A stretch of DNA of 64,000 bases from Stieleria magnilauensis (lineage in GTDB: Bacteria > Planctomycetota > Planctomycetia > Pirellulales > Pirellulaceae): positions 7,690,233 through 7,754,232 of the forward strand of contig CP036432.1 of assembly GCA_007753675.1 (NCBI GenBank), in the 5' to 3' direction. The notes beneath the pieces were generated by a model. That model saw only the letters and a list, made by a program, of their open reading frames with translations, had not been told where the DNA came from and made no database searches. Shown here one piece after another: positions 45,330 through 54,474 of the stretch. Position 1 is the first letter of the stretch, and every line of letters starts with the position of its first letter. Position numbers and translations under genes: made by a program.

Positions 45330-46862
45330 ATGTCCGCACGAATTGCGTTTTCTCTACTCGTCGCACTGACTTCTTGGCTCTCCTTGACAACGGCAGGCCG
45401 CGCCGCCGAACGGAACGTCATCTTTATCATCACCGACGATGAGAGTCCGACGCTCGGCTGTTACGGCGACACGGCTGCGAGAACCCCGGCGATCGACGCG
45501 TTGGCTGCCGATGGCGTCGTTTTCCGAAACGCGTTTGCGACCACCGCGTCTTGCAGCGCCAGCCGAAGTGTGGTGATGAGCGGTTTGCACAATCACCGCA
45601 ACGGACAATTCGGGCACCAACATCACTACCACAAATTCGCGTCGTTTCATGACGTCGTTTCACTCGCGCTGCCGCGCGTGATGCAGCGAGCCGGCTATCG
45701 CACCGGTCAGATCGGAAAGTACCACGTCGCTCCGGAGACGGTTTATCAGTTCGAAACCTACCTCAACGCGAATTCACGAAACGCCGTCGAGATGGCCGAG
45801 ACGTCCAAAGCATTCTTGACCAATCGTGACGACGAACGGCCGTTCTTTCTGTACTTTGCGACGTCCGATCCCCACCGCGGCGGCGGGGTGGATCAGTCCA
45901 GCGAGCGAGAGCTGAAACCGAACCTGTTCGGGAACAAACCGAATCGCGGATCGTTCCCCGGTGTCAACGAAGTCTTTTTTGATCCTGCCGATGTGACCGT
46001 GCCGCCGTTCTTGCCCGATACGCCTGAAACGCGCGAAGAGTTGGCGCAGTACTACCAGTCCTGTTCGCGAGTCGACGCGGGGGTGGCGCGATTGGTCGAA
46101 ATCTTGAAAGAGGCCGACTTGTTCGACAAAACCATGATCGTCTTCACCAGTGACCATGGGATGGCGTTCGCCGGTGGGAAAACGACCGTTTACGAAGGCG
46201 GATTACGGGTGCCGTTTGTCGTCCGCGATCCGTATCAAACCCGCCGCGGCGTCGAATCCCAAGCGTTGATCAGTCACATCGATATCACGCCCAGCCTGCT
46301 CGATTTTGCCGGCGGATTGGACGCCAAAACCAACGGCCCCAAGAACCCACTCAATCCCAACAAGTTCTGGAAAGAACGCGACGAGGCGCTGAAGGAGAAT
46401 CGAAACGGAAACAAGCCGTTTGTTTCGTACCACGGCAAATCATGGATGCCTGTGTTGGCCGATCCGACGAAGCCGCATCATGAAACGATCATGGCCTCGC
46501 ACACGTTTCATGAAATCCAGATGTACTATCCGATGCGCGTCGTCCGCGACAACGACTACAAATTGATCTGGAACATCGCCCACCCGCTTCCCTACCCATT
46601 CGCGTCGGACCTGTGGGCTGCCAGCAGCTGGCAAGCCCAATTGGCCAAGGGCGATGACGCGCCGTACGGGCAGATGACGGTCGGACGCTACGTGCAACGA
46701 CCGGAGTTTGAGTTGTACGACATGCGAACCGATCCGAACGAGTCGACGAACCTGGCAACCAGTTCCGGTCACGCGGATGTCCTGGAAAAGTACAAAGCCA
46801 AACTGAAGGCGATGCAAAAGGAGTTTGACGACCCTTGGATTTTGAAATGGACCTATGAGTGA
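45330..46862 (+). CDS. Secreted sulfatase (arylsulfatase A-like), formylglycine type
   Basis: 510 aa from ATG 45330, which starts a signal peptide ending near GRAAERN; an ATG at 45291 would add 13 residues before it. Metal site NVIFIITDDESPTLGCYG; active-site signature CSASR in TTASCSASRSVVMSGLHNH. Further motifs are QIGKYHVAP and FTSDHGMAFAGGKTTVYEGGLRVPF. The Ser-type second residue and the HNHRNGQFGH segment place it in a different sulfatase subgroup from the one at 5694-7151. Substrate unknown, probably a sulfated glycan. It converges on the nucleotidyltransferase gene with a 2-bp gap. Confidence 0.94.
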   Translation: MSARIAFSLLVALTSWLSLTTAGRAAERNVIFIITDDESPTLGCYGDTAARTPAIDALAADGVVFRNAFATTASCSASRSVVMSGLHNHRNGQFGHQHHYHKFASFHDVVSLALPRVMQRAGYRTGQIGKYHVAPETVYQFETYLNANSRNAVEMAETSKAFLTNRDDERPFFLYFATSDPHRGGGVDQSSERELKPNLFGNKPNRGSFPGVNEVFFDPADVTVPPFLPDTPETREELAQYYQSCSRVDAGVARLVEILKEADLFDKTMIVFTSDHGMAFAGGKTTVYEGGLRVPFVVRDPYQTRRGVESQALISHIDITPSLLDFAGGLDAKTNGPKNPLNPNKFWKERDEALKENRNGNKPFVSYHGKSWMPVLADPTKPHHETIMASHTFHEIQMYYPMRVVRDNDYKLIWNIAHPLPYPFASDLWAASSWQAQLAKGDDAPYGQMTVGRYVQRPEFELYDMRTDPNESTNLATSSGHADVLEKYKAKLKAMQKEFDDPWILKWTYE

Positions 46863-46864
46863 GC

Positions 46865-47467
46865 TTAGTGTTCATCGCTGATCTGCGCCGCTTGCCACAT
46901 CTCGCAAAACTTTTCGGCGACGTACGGTTCCAACTTGTCGGCGAAGTCTTTTGGCAAGCTGTTGGCGCGGACCAACTGAATGACATCATCAAGGTCTCTG
47001 GGGCGATGCGGCGCCGTCATGCCACTGGCCAGCTTCAGCTCCAGTAGCGTCTTGAGCGAGACGAACGGAATTCCGTCCTCCTTGACTTCCGAGACCTGTT
47101 CCGGTTCGGGGAACGAAACCGGTTTGGGCAGCCCATCACCTGGGTAGCCACCGACAAGGAGCGCGTCGATATCGACCGCACACACGGCATCACGAAAGTT
47201 CTTGGAGCCTTCGAATTTATTGATCCAGCCGCGTCCGATGTAATGCGTTTTAAACTTTTCCAATTCTTCGGCGCGAATCAAAATGTTGATGTCGGCCGTC
47301 GTCCGCCGGTGGCCGTGCGCATTGGAGGCCATGGCGCCGGCGATCGCGAACGGGATTTTCAGCTCGCCAAGCGCCTTGGTCAGACGCAGCATGGCCTGGT
47401 GAATCGGTGATTTTCCCCTAAAGAATTGCCCCGCACGCTCGGCCACTTTGGAGATCGATTCTGTCAT
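46865..47467 (-). CDS. Nucleotidyltransferase-fold protein
   Basis: 200 aa from ATG 47467. The N-terminal half resembles the MNT/AbiEii-type nucleotidyltransferase fold: FAIAGAMASNAHGHRRTTADINILI, with a T-x-D-x-N arrangement where canonical enzymes have D-x-D, and later AVDIDALLVGG supplying further acidic residues. The C-terminal half (LKLASGMTAPHRPRDLDDVIQLV) matches the pattern seen in this family. It could modify a nucleotide, antibiotic or RNA, or be the toxin half of an AbiE-like system. No antitoxin gene is adjacent, so that is not supported. Confidence 0.78.
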   Translation of the reverse strand: MTESISKVAERAGQFFRGKSPIHQAMLRLTKALGELKIPFAIAGAMASNAHGHRRTTADINILIRAEELEKFKTHYIGRGWINKFEGSKNFRDAVCAVDIDALLVGGYPGDGLPKPVSFPEPEQVSEVKEDGIPFVSLKTLLELKLASGMTAPHRPRDLDDVIQLVRANSLPKDFADKLEPYVAEKFCEMWQAAQISDEH

Positions 47468-47882
47468 CGGTTTGCTGACGAAGGGAATGGAGCCGACGCT
47501 TCATCCTGAACCATCGCGCTGCGTCCATCAAGTCTGTTTCGTCGCCGCATGCCCGATCAGAGCCCAAACGGCGCCGGCATCCGTCGTGACATCGTCCCAA
47601 CGCCCCGCAAAACGCCCACAGAATGGACTCATGGGATCAGCCGTCGAAAGCGAACCGAGCGACGGACAGACCCCCATGAGTCAGACAAGCCGGGGACCGA
47701 TCCGGACCCGTTCAACACTGCTGGTAGCATTGATCGCGACCGATCGGACACCTCCGGTCAATTGGGGTTCGCGCCCTGGCCGTCACAGACGGTGCGGAGG
47801 GATTCGGTGCCGGTGGCGTCTGGATCGATTACAATTCGGGTCCCTCCGCCAATCCCACCACCCCACTGGCCCACATTCGAAC
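47468..47882. other. 415-bp divergent gap without a recognisable gene
   Basis: The downstream gene's reading frame is open through this stretch from 47448, but that part overlaps the opposite gene's start, has no signal peptide and has Arg/Pro/Thr-rich shadow composition. I treat it as untranslated. Promoters for both flanking genes should lie here. I saw no clear hexamers or repeats. Confidence 0.5.
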
Positions 47883-50198
47883 ATGATTCTTTTTCGCGTT
47901 TTCTGCGCCGCTGTTCTCGCCGGATCGACTTTTGCAGGTCTCCACGCCGCGGATGCCGCGGATGCCGCGGATGCTGCGGATGCTGCGGAGACCGATTCCG
48001 TTGCCGCCGGCCACAGCTACCACGGGGAAGCGTTTAACGAAGGCCCACGACAAGCCGCGGTGATGATGCCGGGGATGGCGCCGATCGAGTTTCCCACCTC
48101 GACCAAGTCCGAGGCGGCGCAAGGGTTCACCGAACAGGGAATCGCTCAGCTTCACGGATTCTGGTACCTGGAAGCCGAACGTTCGTTCCGCCAAGCCGCC
48201 AAGGAGGATCCCGAGCTGGCGATCGCGTACTGGGGAATGGCGATGGCCAATGTCAACAACGACGACCGGGCGCGAGGGTTTATCGACCAGGCCAAAGCGA
48301 AATCCGCCAAAAATACTTCGAATCGGGAAAAGCTGTACATCGACGCGCTCGATCGTTTCTTGCCCAAGCAGGACAAGGGCGACGGCAAAAAGGACGGCGA
48401 GTCGGCGAAAGACCAGAGGGACCGTGAGAAAGAAGAAAAGAAGAAACGCGGTGAACGTTACGTCGCCGATCTGGAAAAAATCTTGCACGAGTCTCCCGAT
48501 GACATCGAAGCCAAAGCATTTCTCGTCGTCCAGCTTTGGATGGGCGACCGCTACGGTGTCAAACTGACCAGCCGTTATGCCGTCGACGCGTTATTGGGTG
48601 AAATCTTTGCCGCCAACCCGGCGCATCCCGCTCATCACTACCGAATTCACTTGTGGGATTCGGCACGCCCGGACAACGCACTCGTTTCGGCTGCCCAGTG
48701 CGGACCGGCCAGTCCAGGCATCGCGCACATGTGGCACATGCCCGGTCACATCTATTCCAAGCTGAAACGGTATTCCGATGCCGCCTGGCAACAAGAGGCT
48801 TCTGCGCGGGTCGATCATGCGCACATGATTCGCACGCGATTGATGCCCGACCAGATTCATAACTTTGCCCACAACAACGAATGGCTGGTTCGCAATCTGA
48901 TTCACATTGGCCGCGTTGAGGACGCTTTGGATTTGTCACGCAATCTGGTGTCGTTGCCCCAGCATCCGAACTACAACTCGTTGGAGAAACGTGGCAGCCA
49001 CAAGTATGGGCGTCAACGTCTGGTCCAAACGTTGACCCGTTTCGGGTTGTGGCAGAAATTAATCGATGAAATGGGCGGTCCGTCGTTGCTGCCGACCGAT
49101 CATCAAGAGACCCGTCGCGATGAACTGGGATGGCTCGGCGTGGCACAATTCATGGCCGGGCACAAATCCGAAGGCGCAAAAACGCTTCGGCGATTGCAGC
49201 GCGAACGAATCGAATTGCAAAGCCGCCTGCTGGACGTGGCCGATCGCGACGGCACCGAGGCTGACACGTCAAAGGTTGACGATCCGAAGGAGTTGAAGAA
49301 AGAGTTGGATTCATTGCGAGCAGTGATCGCACGGGTCGCTGCGGCTGCCGCGGCCAAACGCAAGGACGTGGCGACGTTTAACAAGCATCTCAAGGCCGCA
49401 AAACTTGACGCGACGATGGAGGCTCAGTGGCTGGGGCTGGCCGGAGATCGCTCCGCCGGGATCAAAGCCGCCGAGCGGGCGGTCAAGTCGGGACCGTCCG
49501 AAGTGCTGCCGTTGGCGGTGCTGGTCGATTTGCTCTGGACGGACGGCAAGCAGGACGAGGCGAAAAAGCAATTTGTAACACTGCGAACCGTCGCCGCCGA
49601 CGCGGATCTGGACACCCCGATCTTGGCCGGGCTGTCGGAGTTGGCGAAGTCGGTCGGAGCGGAGGGCGACTGGAGGAAGAAGCCCGAACCGGCGAGCGAT
49701 CTCGGCCCGCGTCCTCCGTTGGACGAGTTGGGGCCGTTTCGATGGCAGCCTTACATGGCCGAATCGTGGCAAGCGAAAACGCCTGAGGGCGACGTCATCA
49801 CGGACGTCGAGTTGGGCAACGGCCCCAAAGTCTTGATTTTTTATCTCGGTTTTGGATGCTTGCACTGCGTCGACCAACTGCACGCGTTCGCGCCGCATGT
49901 GGAAGCGTTTCGCAAGGCGGGTATCGATCTGGTCGGTATCAGCACCGAGACGACCGACGACCTGATCACGGGCATCAAAGCGTTCGACAAGAAGCTCGAG
50001 TTGCCCTTGTATTCTGATGGCGAGCAGCAAGTCTTCAAGACGTTTCGTTGCTGGGATGATTTCGAAGACCAGCCGTTGCACGGTACGTTTTTGATCGACG
50101 CGACCGGTCGCGTCCGCTGGCAAGACATCAGCTACGAGCCGTTCATGGACGCCGAGTTTCTGTTACAAGAATCGAAGCGTCTGTTGGAACTGCCGTAG
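47883..50198 (+). CDS. Secreted TPR / thioredoxin-fold (AhpC/TSA-like) protein
   Basis: 771 aa from ATG 47883, which starts a clear signal peptide (MILFRVFCAAVLAGSTFAG). A low-complexity AAD repeat follows the cleavage region. Residues about 50-600 are TPR-like helical repeats (HGFWYLEAERSFRQAAKEDP, AHMWHMPGHIYSKLKRYSDA). A Lys/Glu-rich charged insert lies at about 165-190. The C-terminal 150 residues form a thioredoxin-like domain with Cys-Leu-His-Cys in GFGCLHCVDQL and the usual GTFLIDATGRVRW strand. It probably acts as a periplasmic thiol-disulfide or peroxiredoxin-type protein with a protein-binding scaffold. Substrate is unknown. Confidence 0.85.
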   Translation: MILFRVFCAAVLAGSTFAGLHAADAADAADAADAAETDSVAAGHSYHGEAFNEGPRQAAVMMPGMAPIEFPTSTKSEAAQGFTEQGIAQLHGFWYLEAERSFRQAAKEDPELAIAYWGMAMANVNNDDRARGFIDQAKAKSAKNTSNREKLYIDALDRFLPKQDKGDGKKDGESAKDQRDREKEEKKKRGERYVADLEKILHESPDDIEAKAFLVVQLWMGDRYGVKLTSRYAVDALLGEIFAANPAHPAHHYRIHLWDSARPDNALVSAAQCGPASPGIAHMWHMPGHIYSKLKRYSDAAWQQEASARVDHAHMIRTRLMPDQIHNFAHNNEWLVRNLIHIGRVEDALDLSRNLVSLPQHPNYNSLEKRGSHKYGRQRLVQTLTRFGLWQKLIDEMGGPSLLPTDHQETRRDELGWLGVAQFMAGHKSEGAKTLRRLQRERIELQSRLLDVADRDGTEADTSKVDDPKELKKELDSLRAVIARVAAAAAAKRKDVATFNKHLKAAKLDATMEAQWLGLAGDRSAGIKAAERAVKSGPSEVLPLAVLVDLLWTDGKQDEAKKQFVTLRTVAADADLDTPILAGLSELAKSVGAEGDWRKKPEPASDLGPRPPLDELGPFRWQPYMAESWQAKTPEGDVITDVELGNGPKVLIFYLGFGCLHCVDQLHAFAPHVEAFRKAGIDLVGISTETTDDLITGIKAFDKKLELPLYSDGEQQVFKTFRCWDDFEDQPLHGTFLIDATGRVRWQDISYEPFMDAEFLLQESKRLLELP
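47946..47990 (+). repeat. 9-bp coding microsatellite (GCCGCGGAT)
   Basis: Five tandem units of GCCGCGGAT (the last two with GCT, the final one imperfect) encode Ala-Ala-Asp repeats immediately after the predicted signal peptide. Copy-number change would alter the mature N-terminus by three residues at a time without changing frame. Confidence 0.85.
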
Positions 50199-50287
50199 CT
50201 GCCTACTGTGGCGTACGCTTCCAGCTTGCGTCGCTCATGCTTTGCCTGAAGCCCGATCGGCATGCACAGCATGCCCTACCTGAATGA

Positions 50288-52102
50288 TCAGCTATTCTCT
50301 TTTGCAAAGGTTCGCATGTCGGATTCCAGCGATTGGAGTCGCTGACCGAGTTTGGTTGCGGCGGCGTCCAGGTCTTGCGACTCGTCGGCGGCCAATTTGG
50401 TGAACACATAGAGTTTGATCTTGGGTTCGGTGCCGCTGGGACGTGCGGCCACATAGTTGCCTGCTTCGGCCAGGTCCATGATGATCAGGTTGCCGACCGG
50501 ACCGTCCAGCGGCGATTGTTCTCCCGTGGTGGTGTCGGTGGCGACGCTGTTGAGGTAATCGCGAACGCGTGTGACGGGGATCCCGGCCATCGACTTTGGC
50601 GGGGTTTCGCGGAACGCCTTCATCAGCCGTTGCATCGCGGCCATCCCCTCGCTGCCTTCCATCACCAGATTGATCAAGTATTCCTGGTGCAGTCCGTGAG
50701 TGCGATACAGTTCGGCGAGGTGGTCGTGCATCGACACGCCGCGTTGTTTCAGTTCGGCAGCCAGTTCGCTGAGCAGCATGCAGGCGACCGCGCCGTCTTT
50801 GTCACGACAATACTGTCCGACCAAGTAGCCGTGCGATTCTTCGGTTCCGAAGACGAACTTGTCGGGGCCGTTGGCGTCCATGGCTTCGGCGATGTACTTG
50901 AACCCGACCAACAGGTCGCTGATGCATTTGACGCCGTAGCTGTCGCACAGGCTGCGGATCAGTTCGGTCGTGACCAGGGTCTTGACGACGTAGTGGTCGG
51001 CTGACAGCGTGCCCGCTTCTTTGCGTTTGCCCAGGATGTAGTCGGCCAACAGGGCGCCGATTTGGTTTCCGTTGAACGTTCCCCACTCTCCCGAGGCATC
51101 CAGGGTCTTGGGGGCGGCGACACCCAATCGGTCGCAGTCGGGATCGGTGGCCAGGATCAGATCGAATCCGTTGGCTTTGGCATGTTCGATCGGCGCTTCG
51201 AAGACCGCTTTATTTTCGGGGTTGGAAACGTGTCCGGGGACGTTGGGAAAGTCACCGCTTTTTTCGGCGTGCGGTCCATAGACTTCGACGTCGGAAAAAC
51301 CATCGGCGGCCAGCAACGGCATCACGGCTTCGGCACCGACACCGTGCAGCGGCGTGTACAGGATCCGAACGTCACGCGATCCTTCGAATGCCTGCTCGGA
51401 GGTGACTTTTAAGAACGCCTCGTCGATTTCTTGGGTGATCATTTCGACTTTTCCGTCGGCCAGTGCCTGGTCGAAGGGCGTGACGCGAATTTCTTCGCAG
51501 CTCATCACCCTGTCGATGATCGCCTTGTCGTGTGGCGGCAGCACTTGGGCGCCGCTGGACCAATAGACTTTGACGGCATTGTCGCTGGGCGGGTTGTGGC
51601 TGGCGGTGACCATGATGCCGCAATCGCACTGTTTGTAACGGACCGCGTACGACAGCTGCGGCGTGGCACGGTAGTCGTCCAGGAAATACACCTTGAATCC
51701 CGCCGCGACCATGATGCCGGCACACAGCTCGGCGAAGTGTCGCGATTTGTGCCGGGTGTCGTAGGCGATCACGCACGACAGGTCTTTTTGGCCCTTGTGG
51801 TATTCGACGACGTAGTCGGCCAGTCCCTGGGCACTTTCGCCGATCGTTCGGTCGTTGATGGCGTTGGAGCCGATCGGGTACATTCGGCCGCGGCGGCCGC
51901 CGGTTCCGAACGGGATAATGGTCCAGAACGCATCGTCGAGCGCTTGCCACTTTTCCTGGGCGATCTCGGCGGCGACCTGATCGCGGTACAGTGCATAGCG
52001 ATCCTCGGTCAGCCAACATTGGATGTTCTCGACGGCAGTTTCGCTCAGTTTTCCGTCGGACGAGGCTTGTTTTGCGGCGGCCAGGGCATCGGTAGCGTTC
52101 AT
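50288..52102 (-). CDS. Phospho-sugar mutase (phosphoglucomutase/phosphomannomutase family)
   Basis: 604 aa; ATG 52102 is preferred to the frame opening at 52234, whose extra 44 residues are not family-like. Active-site TASHNPPSDN with the phosphoserine, metal-binding loop DPDCDR (usual DPDGDR), sugar-specificity loop GTEESHG and phosphate-binding RPSGTEPK are all present in order. The length and GTGGRRGRMYP start fit the PGM2-like group that converts glucose-1-phosphate and glucose-6-phosphate (or ribose phosphates). Cytoplasmic. Divergent from the second mutase gene with a 183-bp intergenic region. Confidence 0.94.
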   Translation of the reverse strand: MNATDALAAAKQASSDGKLSETAVENIQCWLTEDRYALYRDQVAAEIAQEKWQALDDAFWTIIPFGTGGRRGRMYPIGSNAINDRTIGESAQGLADYVVEYHKGQKDLSCVIAYDTRHKSRHFAELCAGIMVAAGFKVYFLDDYRATPQLSYAVRYKQCDCGIMVTASHNPPSDNAVKVYWSSGAQVLPPHDKAIIDRVMSCEEIRVTPFDQALADGKVEMITQEIDEAFLKVTSEQAFEGSRDVRILYTPLHGVGAEAVMPLLAADGFSDVEVYGPHAEKSGDFPNVPGHVSNPENKAVFEAPIEHAKANGFDLILATDPDCDRLGVAAPKTLDASGEWGTFNGNQIGALLADYILGKRKEAGTLSADHYVVKTLVTTELIRSLCDSYGVKCISDLLVGFKYIAEAMDANGPDKFVFGTEESHGYLVGQYCRDKDGAVACMLLSELAAELKQRGVSMHDHLAELYRTHGLHQEYLINLVMEGSEGMAAMQRLMKAFRETPPKSMAGIPVTRVRDYLNSVATDTTTGEQSPLDGPVGNLIIMDLAEAGNYVAARPSGTEPKIKLYVFTKLAADESQDLDAAATKLGQRLQSLESDMRTFAKENS

Positions 52103-52285
52103 CAAGAGGGTGCCTGTGTTGAAGGGGAGAGGCAAAAACGTCTTCTTGTCGATTCTGTTGCTGGCGATTCTATTTGTTTTTTGATGTGCTTTGCAACGAC
52201 CGGTGGTCCGAATGACCGGTCGGTCAAGTGCCATGGGCGGTAACGGCGCCTTGTCCCGAATCTCTAGCGCAATCGGAACCTTTGG

Positions 52286-53626
52286 ATGAGCAATTTGATC
52301 ATCAGTGTCAGCGGACTACGCGGAATTGTCGGCGAAACATTGACGCCCGTGGTCGCGGGCAGCTTTGTGGCGGCCTTCGCGGCGGAATTGCCTGCCGGCA
52401 GCATCATCGTCGGGCGAGACGGCCGCAGCAGCGGTCCGATGCTGCGGGACGCGATCGTCGCGTCGCTGCGGGCGTGTGGTCGCGACGTGATCGATGCCGA
52501 TGTGGCGTCGACGCCGACCATCGGTGTGCTGGTGAAGCAAACGGGTGCCGCCGGGGCCGTCCAGATCTCCGCCAGCCATAACCCGCCGCCGTACAACGGC
52601 ATCAAGCTGTTCGGCGGCGACGGGCGGGTGCTCGACGCGGTCACCGGCGCGAAAATCCGTGATGCGTATCTCAACGGGACCGCCGCCTGGTGTCCGTTCG
52701 ACCAAATCGGAGACGCTCAAACGGAACCCGATCCACACGCGCCCCACCTGGAGGCTGTGCTGAAGACGGTGGACGTCGATGCGATCCGGGCGGCAAAGTT
52801 CCGCGTGCTGATCGACAGCAATCACGGGGCCGGAGGCTTGTTGGGTGTGCGACTGTTGACGGCGCTCGGTTGCGACGTGACCGCGTTGGGCGAGACACCC
52901 GACGGCCAATTTGAACATGTCCCCGAGCCGACCGCCGAGAATCTGGCCGGGGTCGCCGAAACGGTCGCCCAGTCGGGATGTGTGGTGGGATTCTGCCAAG
53001 ATCCCGACGCCGATCGGTTGGCGTTGATCGATGGCGAGGGACGCTACATCGGCGAAGAGTACACGTTGGCGCTGTGTGTTCAACGCGCGCTGGCTGACGA
53101 CGCCACTCGCGGTCCAATCGTGATCAACGGGGCCACCAGCGGAATGAGCGAGCGTTTGGCCGCGGCGGCCGGAGTTGCTGCCTATCGCAGTGCCGTCGGG
53201 GAAGCCAACGTCGCCGACAAGATGATCGCCAGCAAGGCGACCTATGGCGGCGAAGGCAACGGCGGACCGATCGACCCGCGTGTCGGTTACGTCCGTGATA
53301 GCTTTGTCGCCATGGCCCAGGTCTTGGATCTGATGGCGTCGACGGGAAAGTCGCTGGCGGAATTAGCCGATGCCCTGCCGAAACTGGCGATCTGTAAAGA
53401 CAAAGCCGCGGTGTCGACCGATGGCTTGCCGGAGCTTTTTCAGAAACTGCGCGAAAAATACGCCGATGCCAGCGCCGACGAGAGCGACGGGCTGCGTCTG
53501 GCCTGGCCCGATCGCTGGTTGCTGGTTCGCGGCAGCAACACCGAACCGATCGTGCGGATGATCGCCGAAGCCGAGTCGGAGACCGACGCGCAAGCGTTGT
53601 GCGACGCGGCCAAGCGGCTGATCTGA
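52286..53626 (+). CDS. glmM: Phosphoglucosamine mutase-like phosphohexomutase
   Basis: 446 aa from ATG 52286, the typical GlmM length. SGLRGIVGE at the N-terminus, active-site SASHNPPPYNG with the phosphoserine, metal loop DPDADR, specificity loop GGEGNGGP and phosphate loop RGSNTEP. It interconverts hexose (probably glucosamine) 1- and 6-phosphates, feeding UDP-GlcNAc for envelope and exopolysaccharide synthesis. The EGNGG loop resembles archaeal-type GlmM more than EMSGH of bacterial GlmM or GEMSGH of AlgC, so substrate specificity (GlcN, Glc or Man) is not certain. Confidence 0.88.
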   Translation: MSNLIISVSGLRGIVGETLTPVVAGSFVAAFAAELPAGSIIVGRDGRSSGPMLRDAIVASLRACGRDVIDADVASTPTIGVLVKQTGAAGAVQISASHNPPPYNGIKLFGGDGRVLDAVTGAKIRDAYLNGTAAWCPFDQIGDAQTEPDPHAPHLEAVLKTVDVDAIRAAKFRVLIDSNHGAGGLLGVRLLTALGCDVTALGETPDGQFEHVPEPTAENLAGVAETVAQSGCVVGFCQDPDADRLALIDGEGRYIGEEYTLALCVQRALADDATRGPIVINGATSGMSERLAAAAGVAAYRSAVGEANVADKMIASKATYGGEGNGGPIDPRVGYVRDSFVAMAQVLDLMASTGKSLAELADALPKLAICKDKAAVSTDGLPELFQKLREKYADASADESDGLRLAWPDRWLLVRGSNTEPIVRMIAEAESETDAQALCDAAKRLI

Positions 53627-53652
53627 AAACGATCTGCCGATGCACTGCAAGA

Positions 53653-53766
53653 GTCACCCTCCCTGGCAGCATTAGTATCTACAGATCTTTTGCATGTCAG
53701 ATCGATTTTGAGTGGATGGTTTCGGCCAACGGCCCTTTACATCCATAGCCTTGGGCATCGCCCAAG
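53653..53766 (+). repeat. Partial copy of the MITE-like element
   Basis: Matches, in reverse orientation, the right third of the element at 12825-12936: the end CACCCTCCCTGGCAGCATTA, GTATCTACA, GAGTGGATGGTTTCGGC, ACATCCATAGCC and the palindrome CTTGGGCATCGCCCAAG. The other end is not found nearby, though GGGTCGAGCGCAGCAAGG follows. It lies between the mutase gene and the ComEA-like gene. Confidence 0.75.
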
Positions 53767-53884
53767 TCCGCTGCCCTGGCAAAAAGGGTCGAGCGCAGCA
53801 AGGGGAGGGTCGAAACGTGAGAAACCAAAACCCGATCGTCGCGACGCCCGACGGGTCTCTCCGTCAGCCTAACGGGCAGCGATC

Positions 53885-54292
53885 TCATCGCTCGGCGAAC
53901 AGTGTTTCCTGGTGCGGTGCGATTGTCTCGACGATCGGCAGGCAATGCGGGGCGATTTCTTGGATCGTTTTGGGGCCGATCCCAGGCACGCGTTGGAGAT
54001 CGTCGAGTGAAAGAAATGGGCCATTCGTTTGTCGGTCCTCCAAAATCCGCTCGGCGGTCCGCGGCCCGACGCCCGGCAACAGCATCAATTCGTGCACGGC
54101 GGCGCGATTGAGATCGACTTGGAAGGGATGCAGCGTGATAGGAGACTCGTCGTGGTGGCGACCTCGGGCCGCCCAACCCGAATACAACGCCAATCCGACG
54201 ATTGCGATCAATGACAGCGCACGGGTCGCGTTCTGAATGGCCGGATGAAGCAGCGATGGTAAACTCTTGTTCGTTTCAGCGTTCATCCGCAT
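53885..54292 (-). CDS. ComEA-like helix-hairpin-helix DNA-binding protein
   Basis: 135 aa from ATG 54292 (ATG 54286 is also possible; the frame opens at 54337). One membrane helix (about residues 22-45) anchors a C-terminal pair of helix-hairpin-helix motifs: VDLNRAAVHELMLLPGVGPRTAERI and SLDDLQRVPGIGPKTI. This is the ComEA layout of a membrane-bound, outward-facing DNA-binding domain used in DNA uptake. No other competence gene is near, so a role in transformation is inference. The protein is short but complete. Confidence 0.87.
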   Translation of the reverse strand: MRMNAETNKSLPSLLHPAIQNATRALSLIAIVGLALYSGWAARGRHHDESPITLHPFQVDLNRAAVHELMLLPGVGPRTAERILEDRQTNGPFLSLDDLQRVPGIGPKTIQEIAPHCLPIVETIAPHQETLFAER

Positions 54293-54474
54293 TCGCCTTT
54301 TTGGCGTCTCCTGCGGCGCCTGCTTGGACGCCGCCACTGTGTCGCGTTAGAGTTTCTGCCACCGCCTTCATGTTTTTGCATCGTTGCGTGAGCCGCAAGG
54401 CGCCAGGAGTGGTCTGCCGTCGACTTTCGCGAAATAGATGTTGCTAGCGTTTTTCCCAACCCCACCAAACCGTC

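Noticed and set aside
46865-47467. AbiE-type toxin-antitoxin pair
   Set aside because: Only the nucleotidyltransferase-like protein is present; the neighbours are a sulfatase and a TPR-thioredoxin gene.
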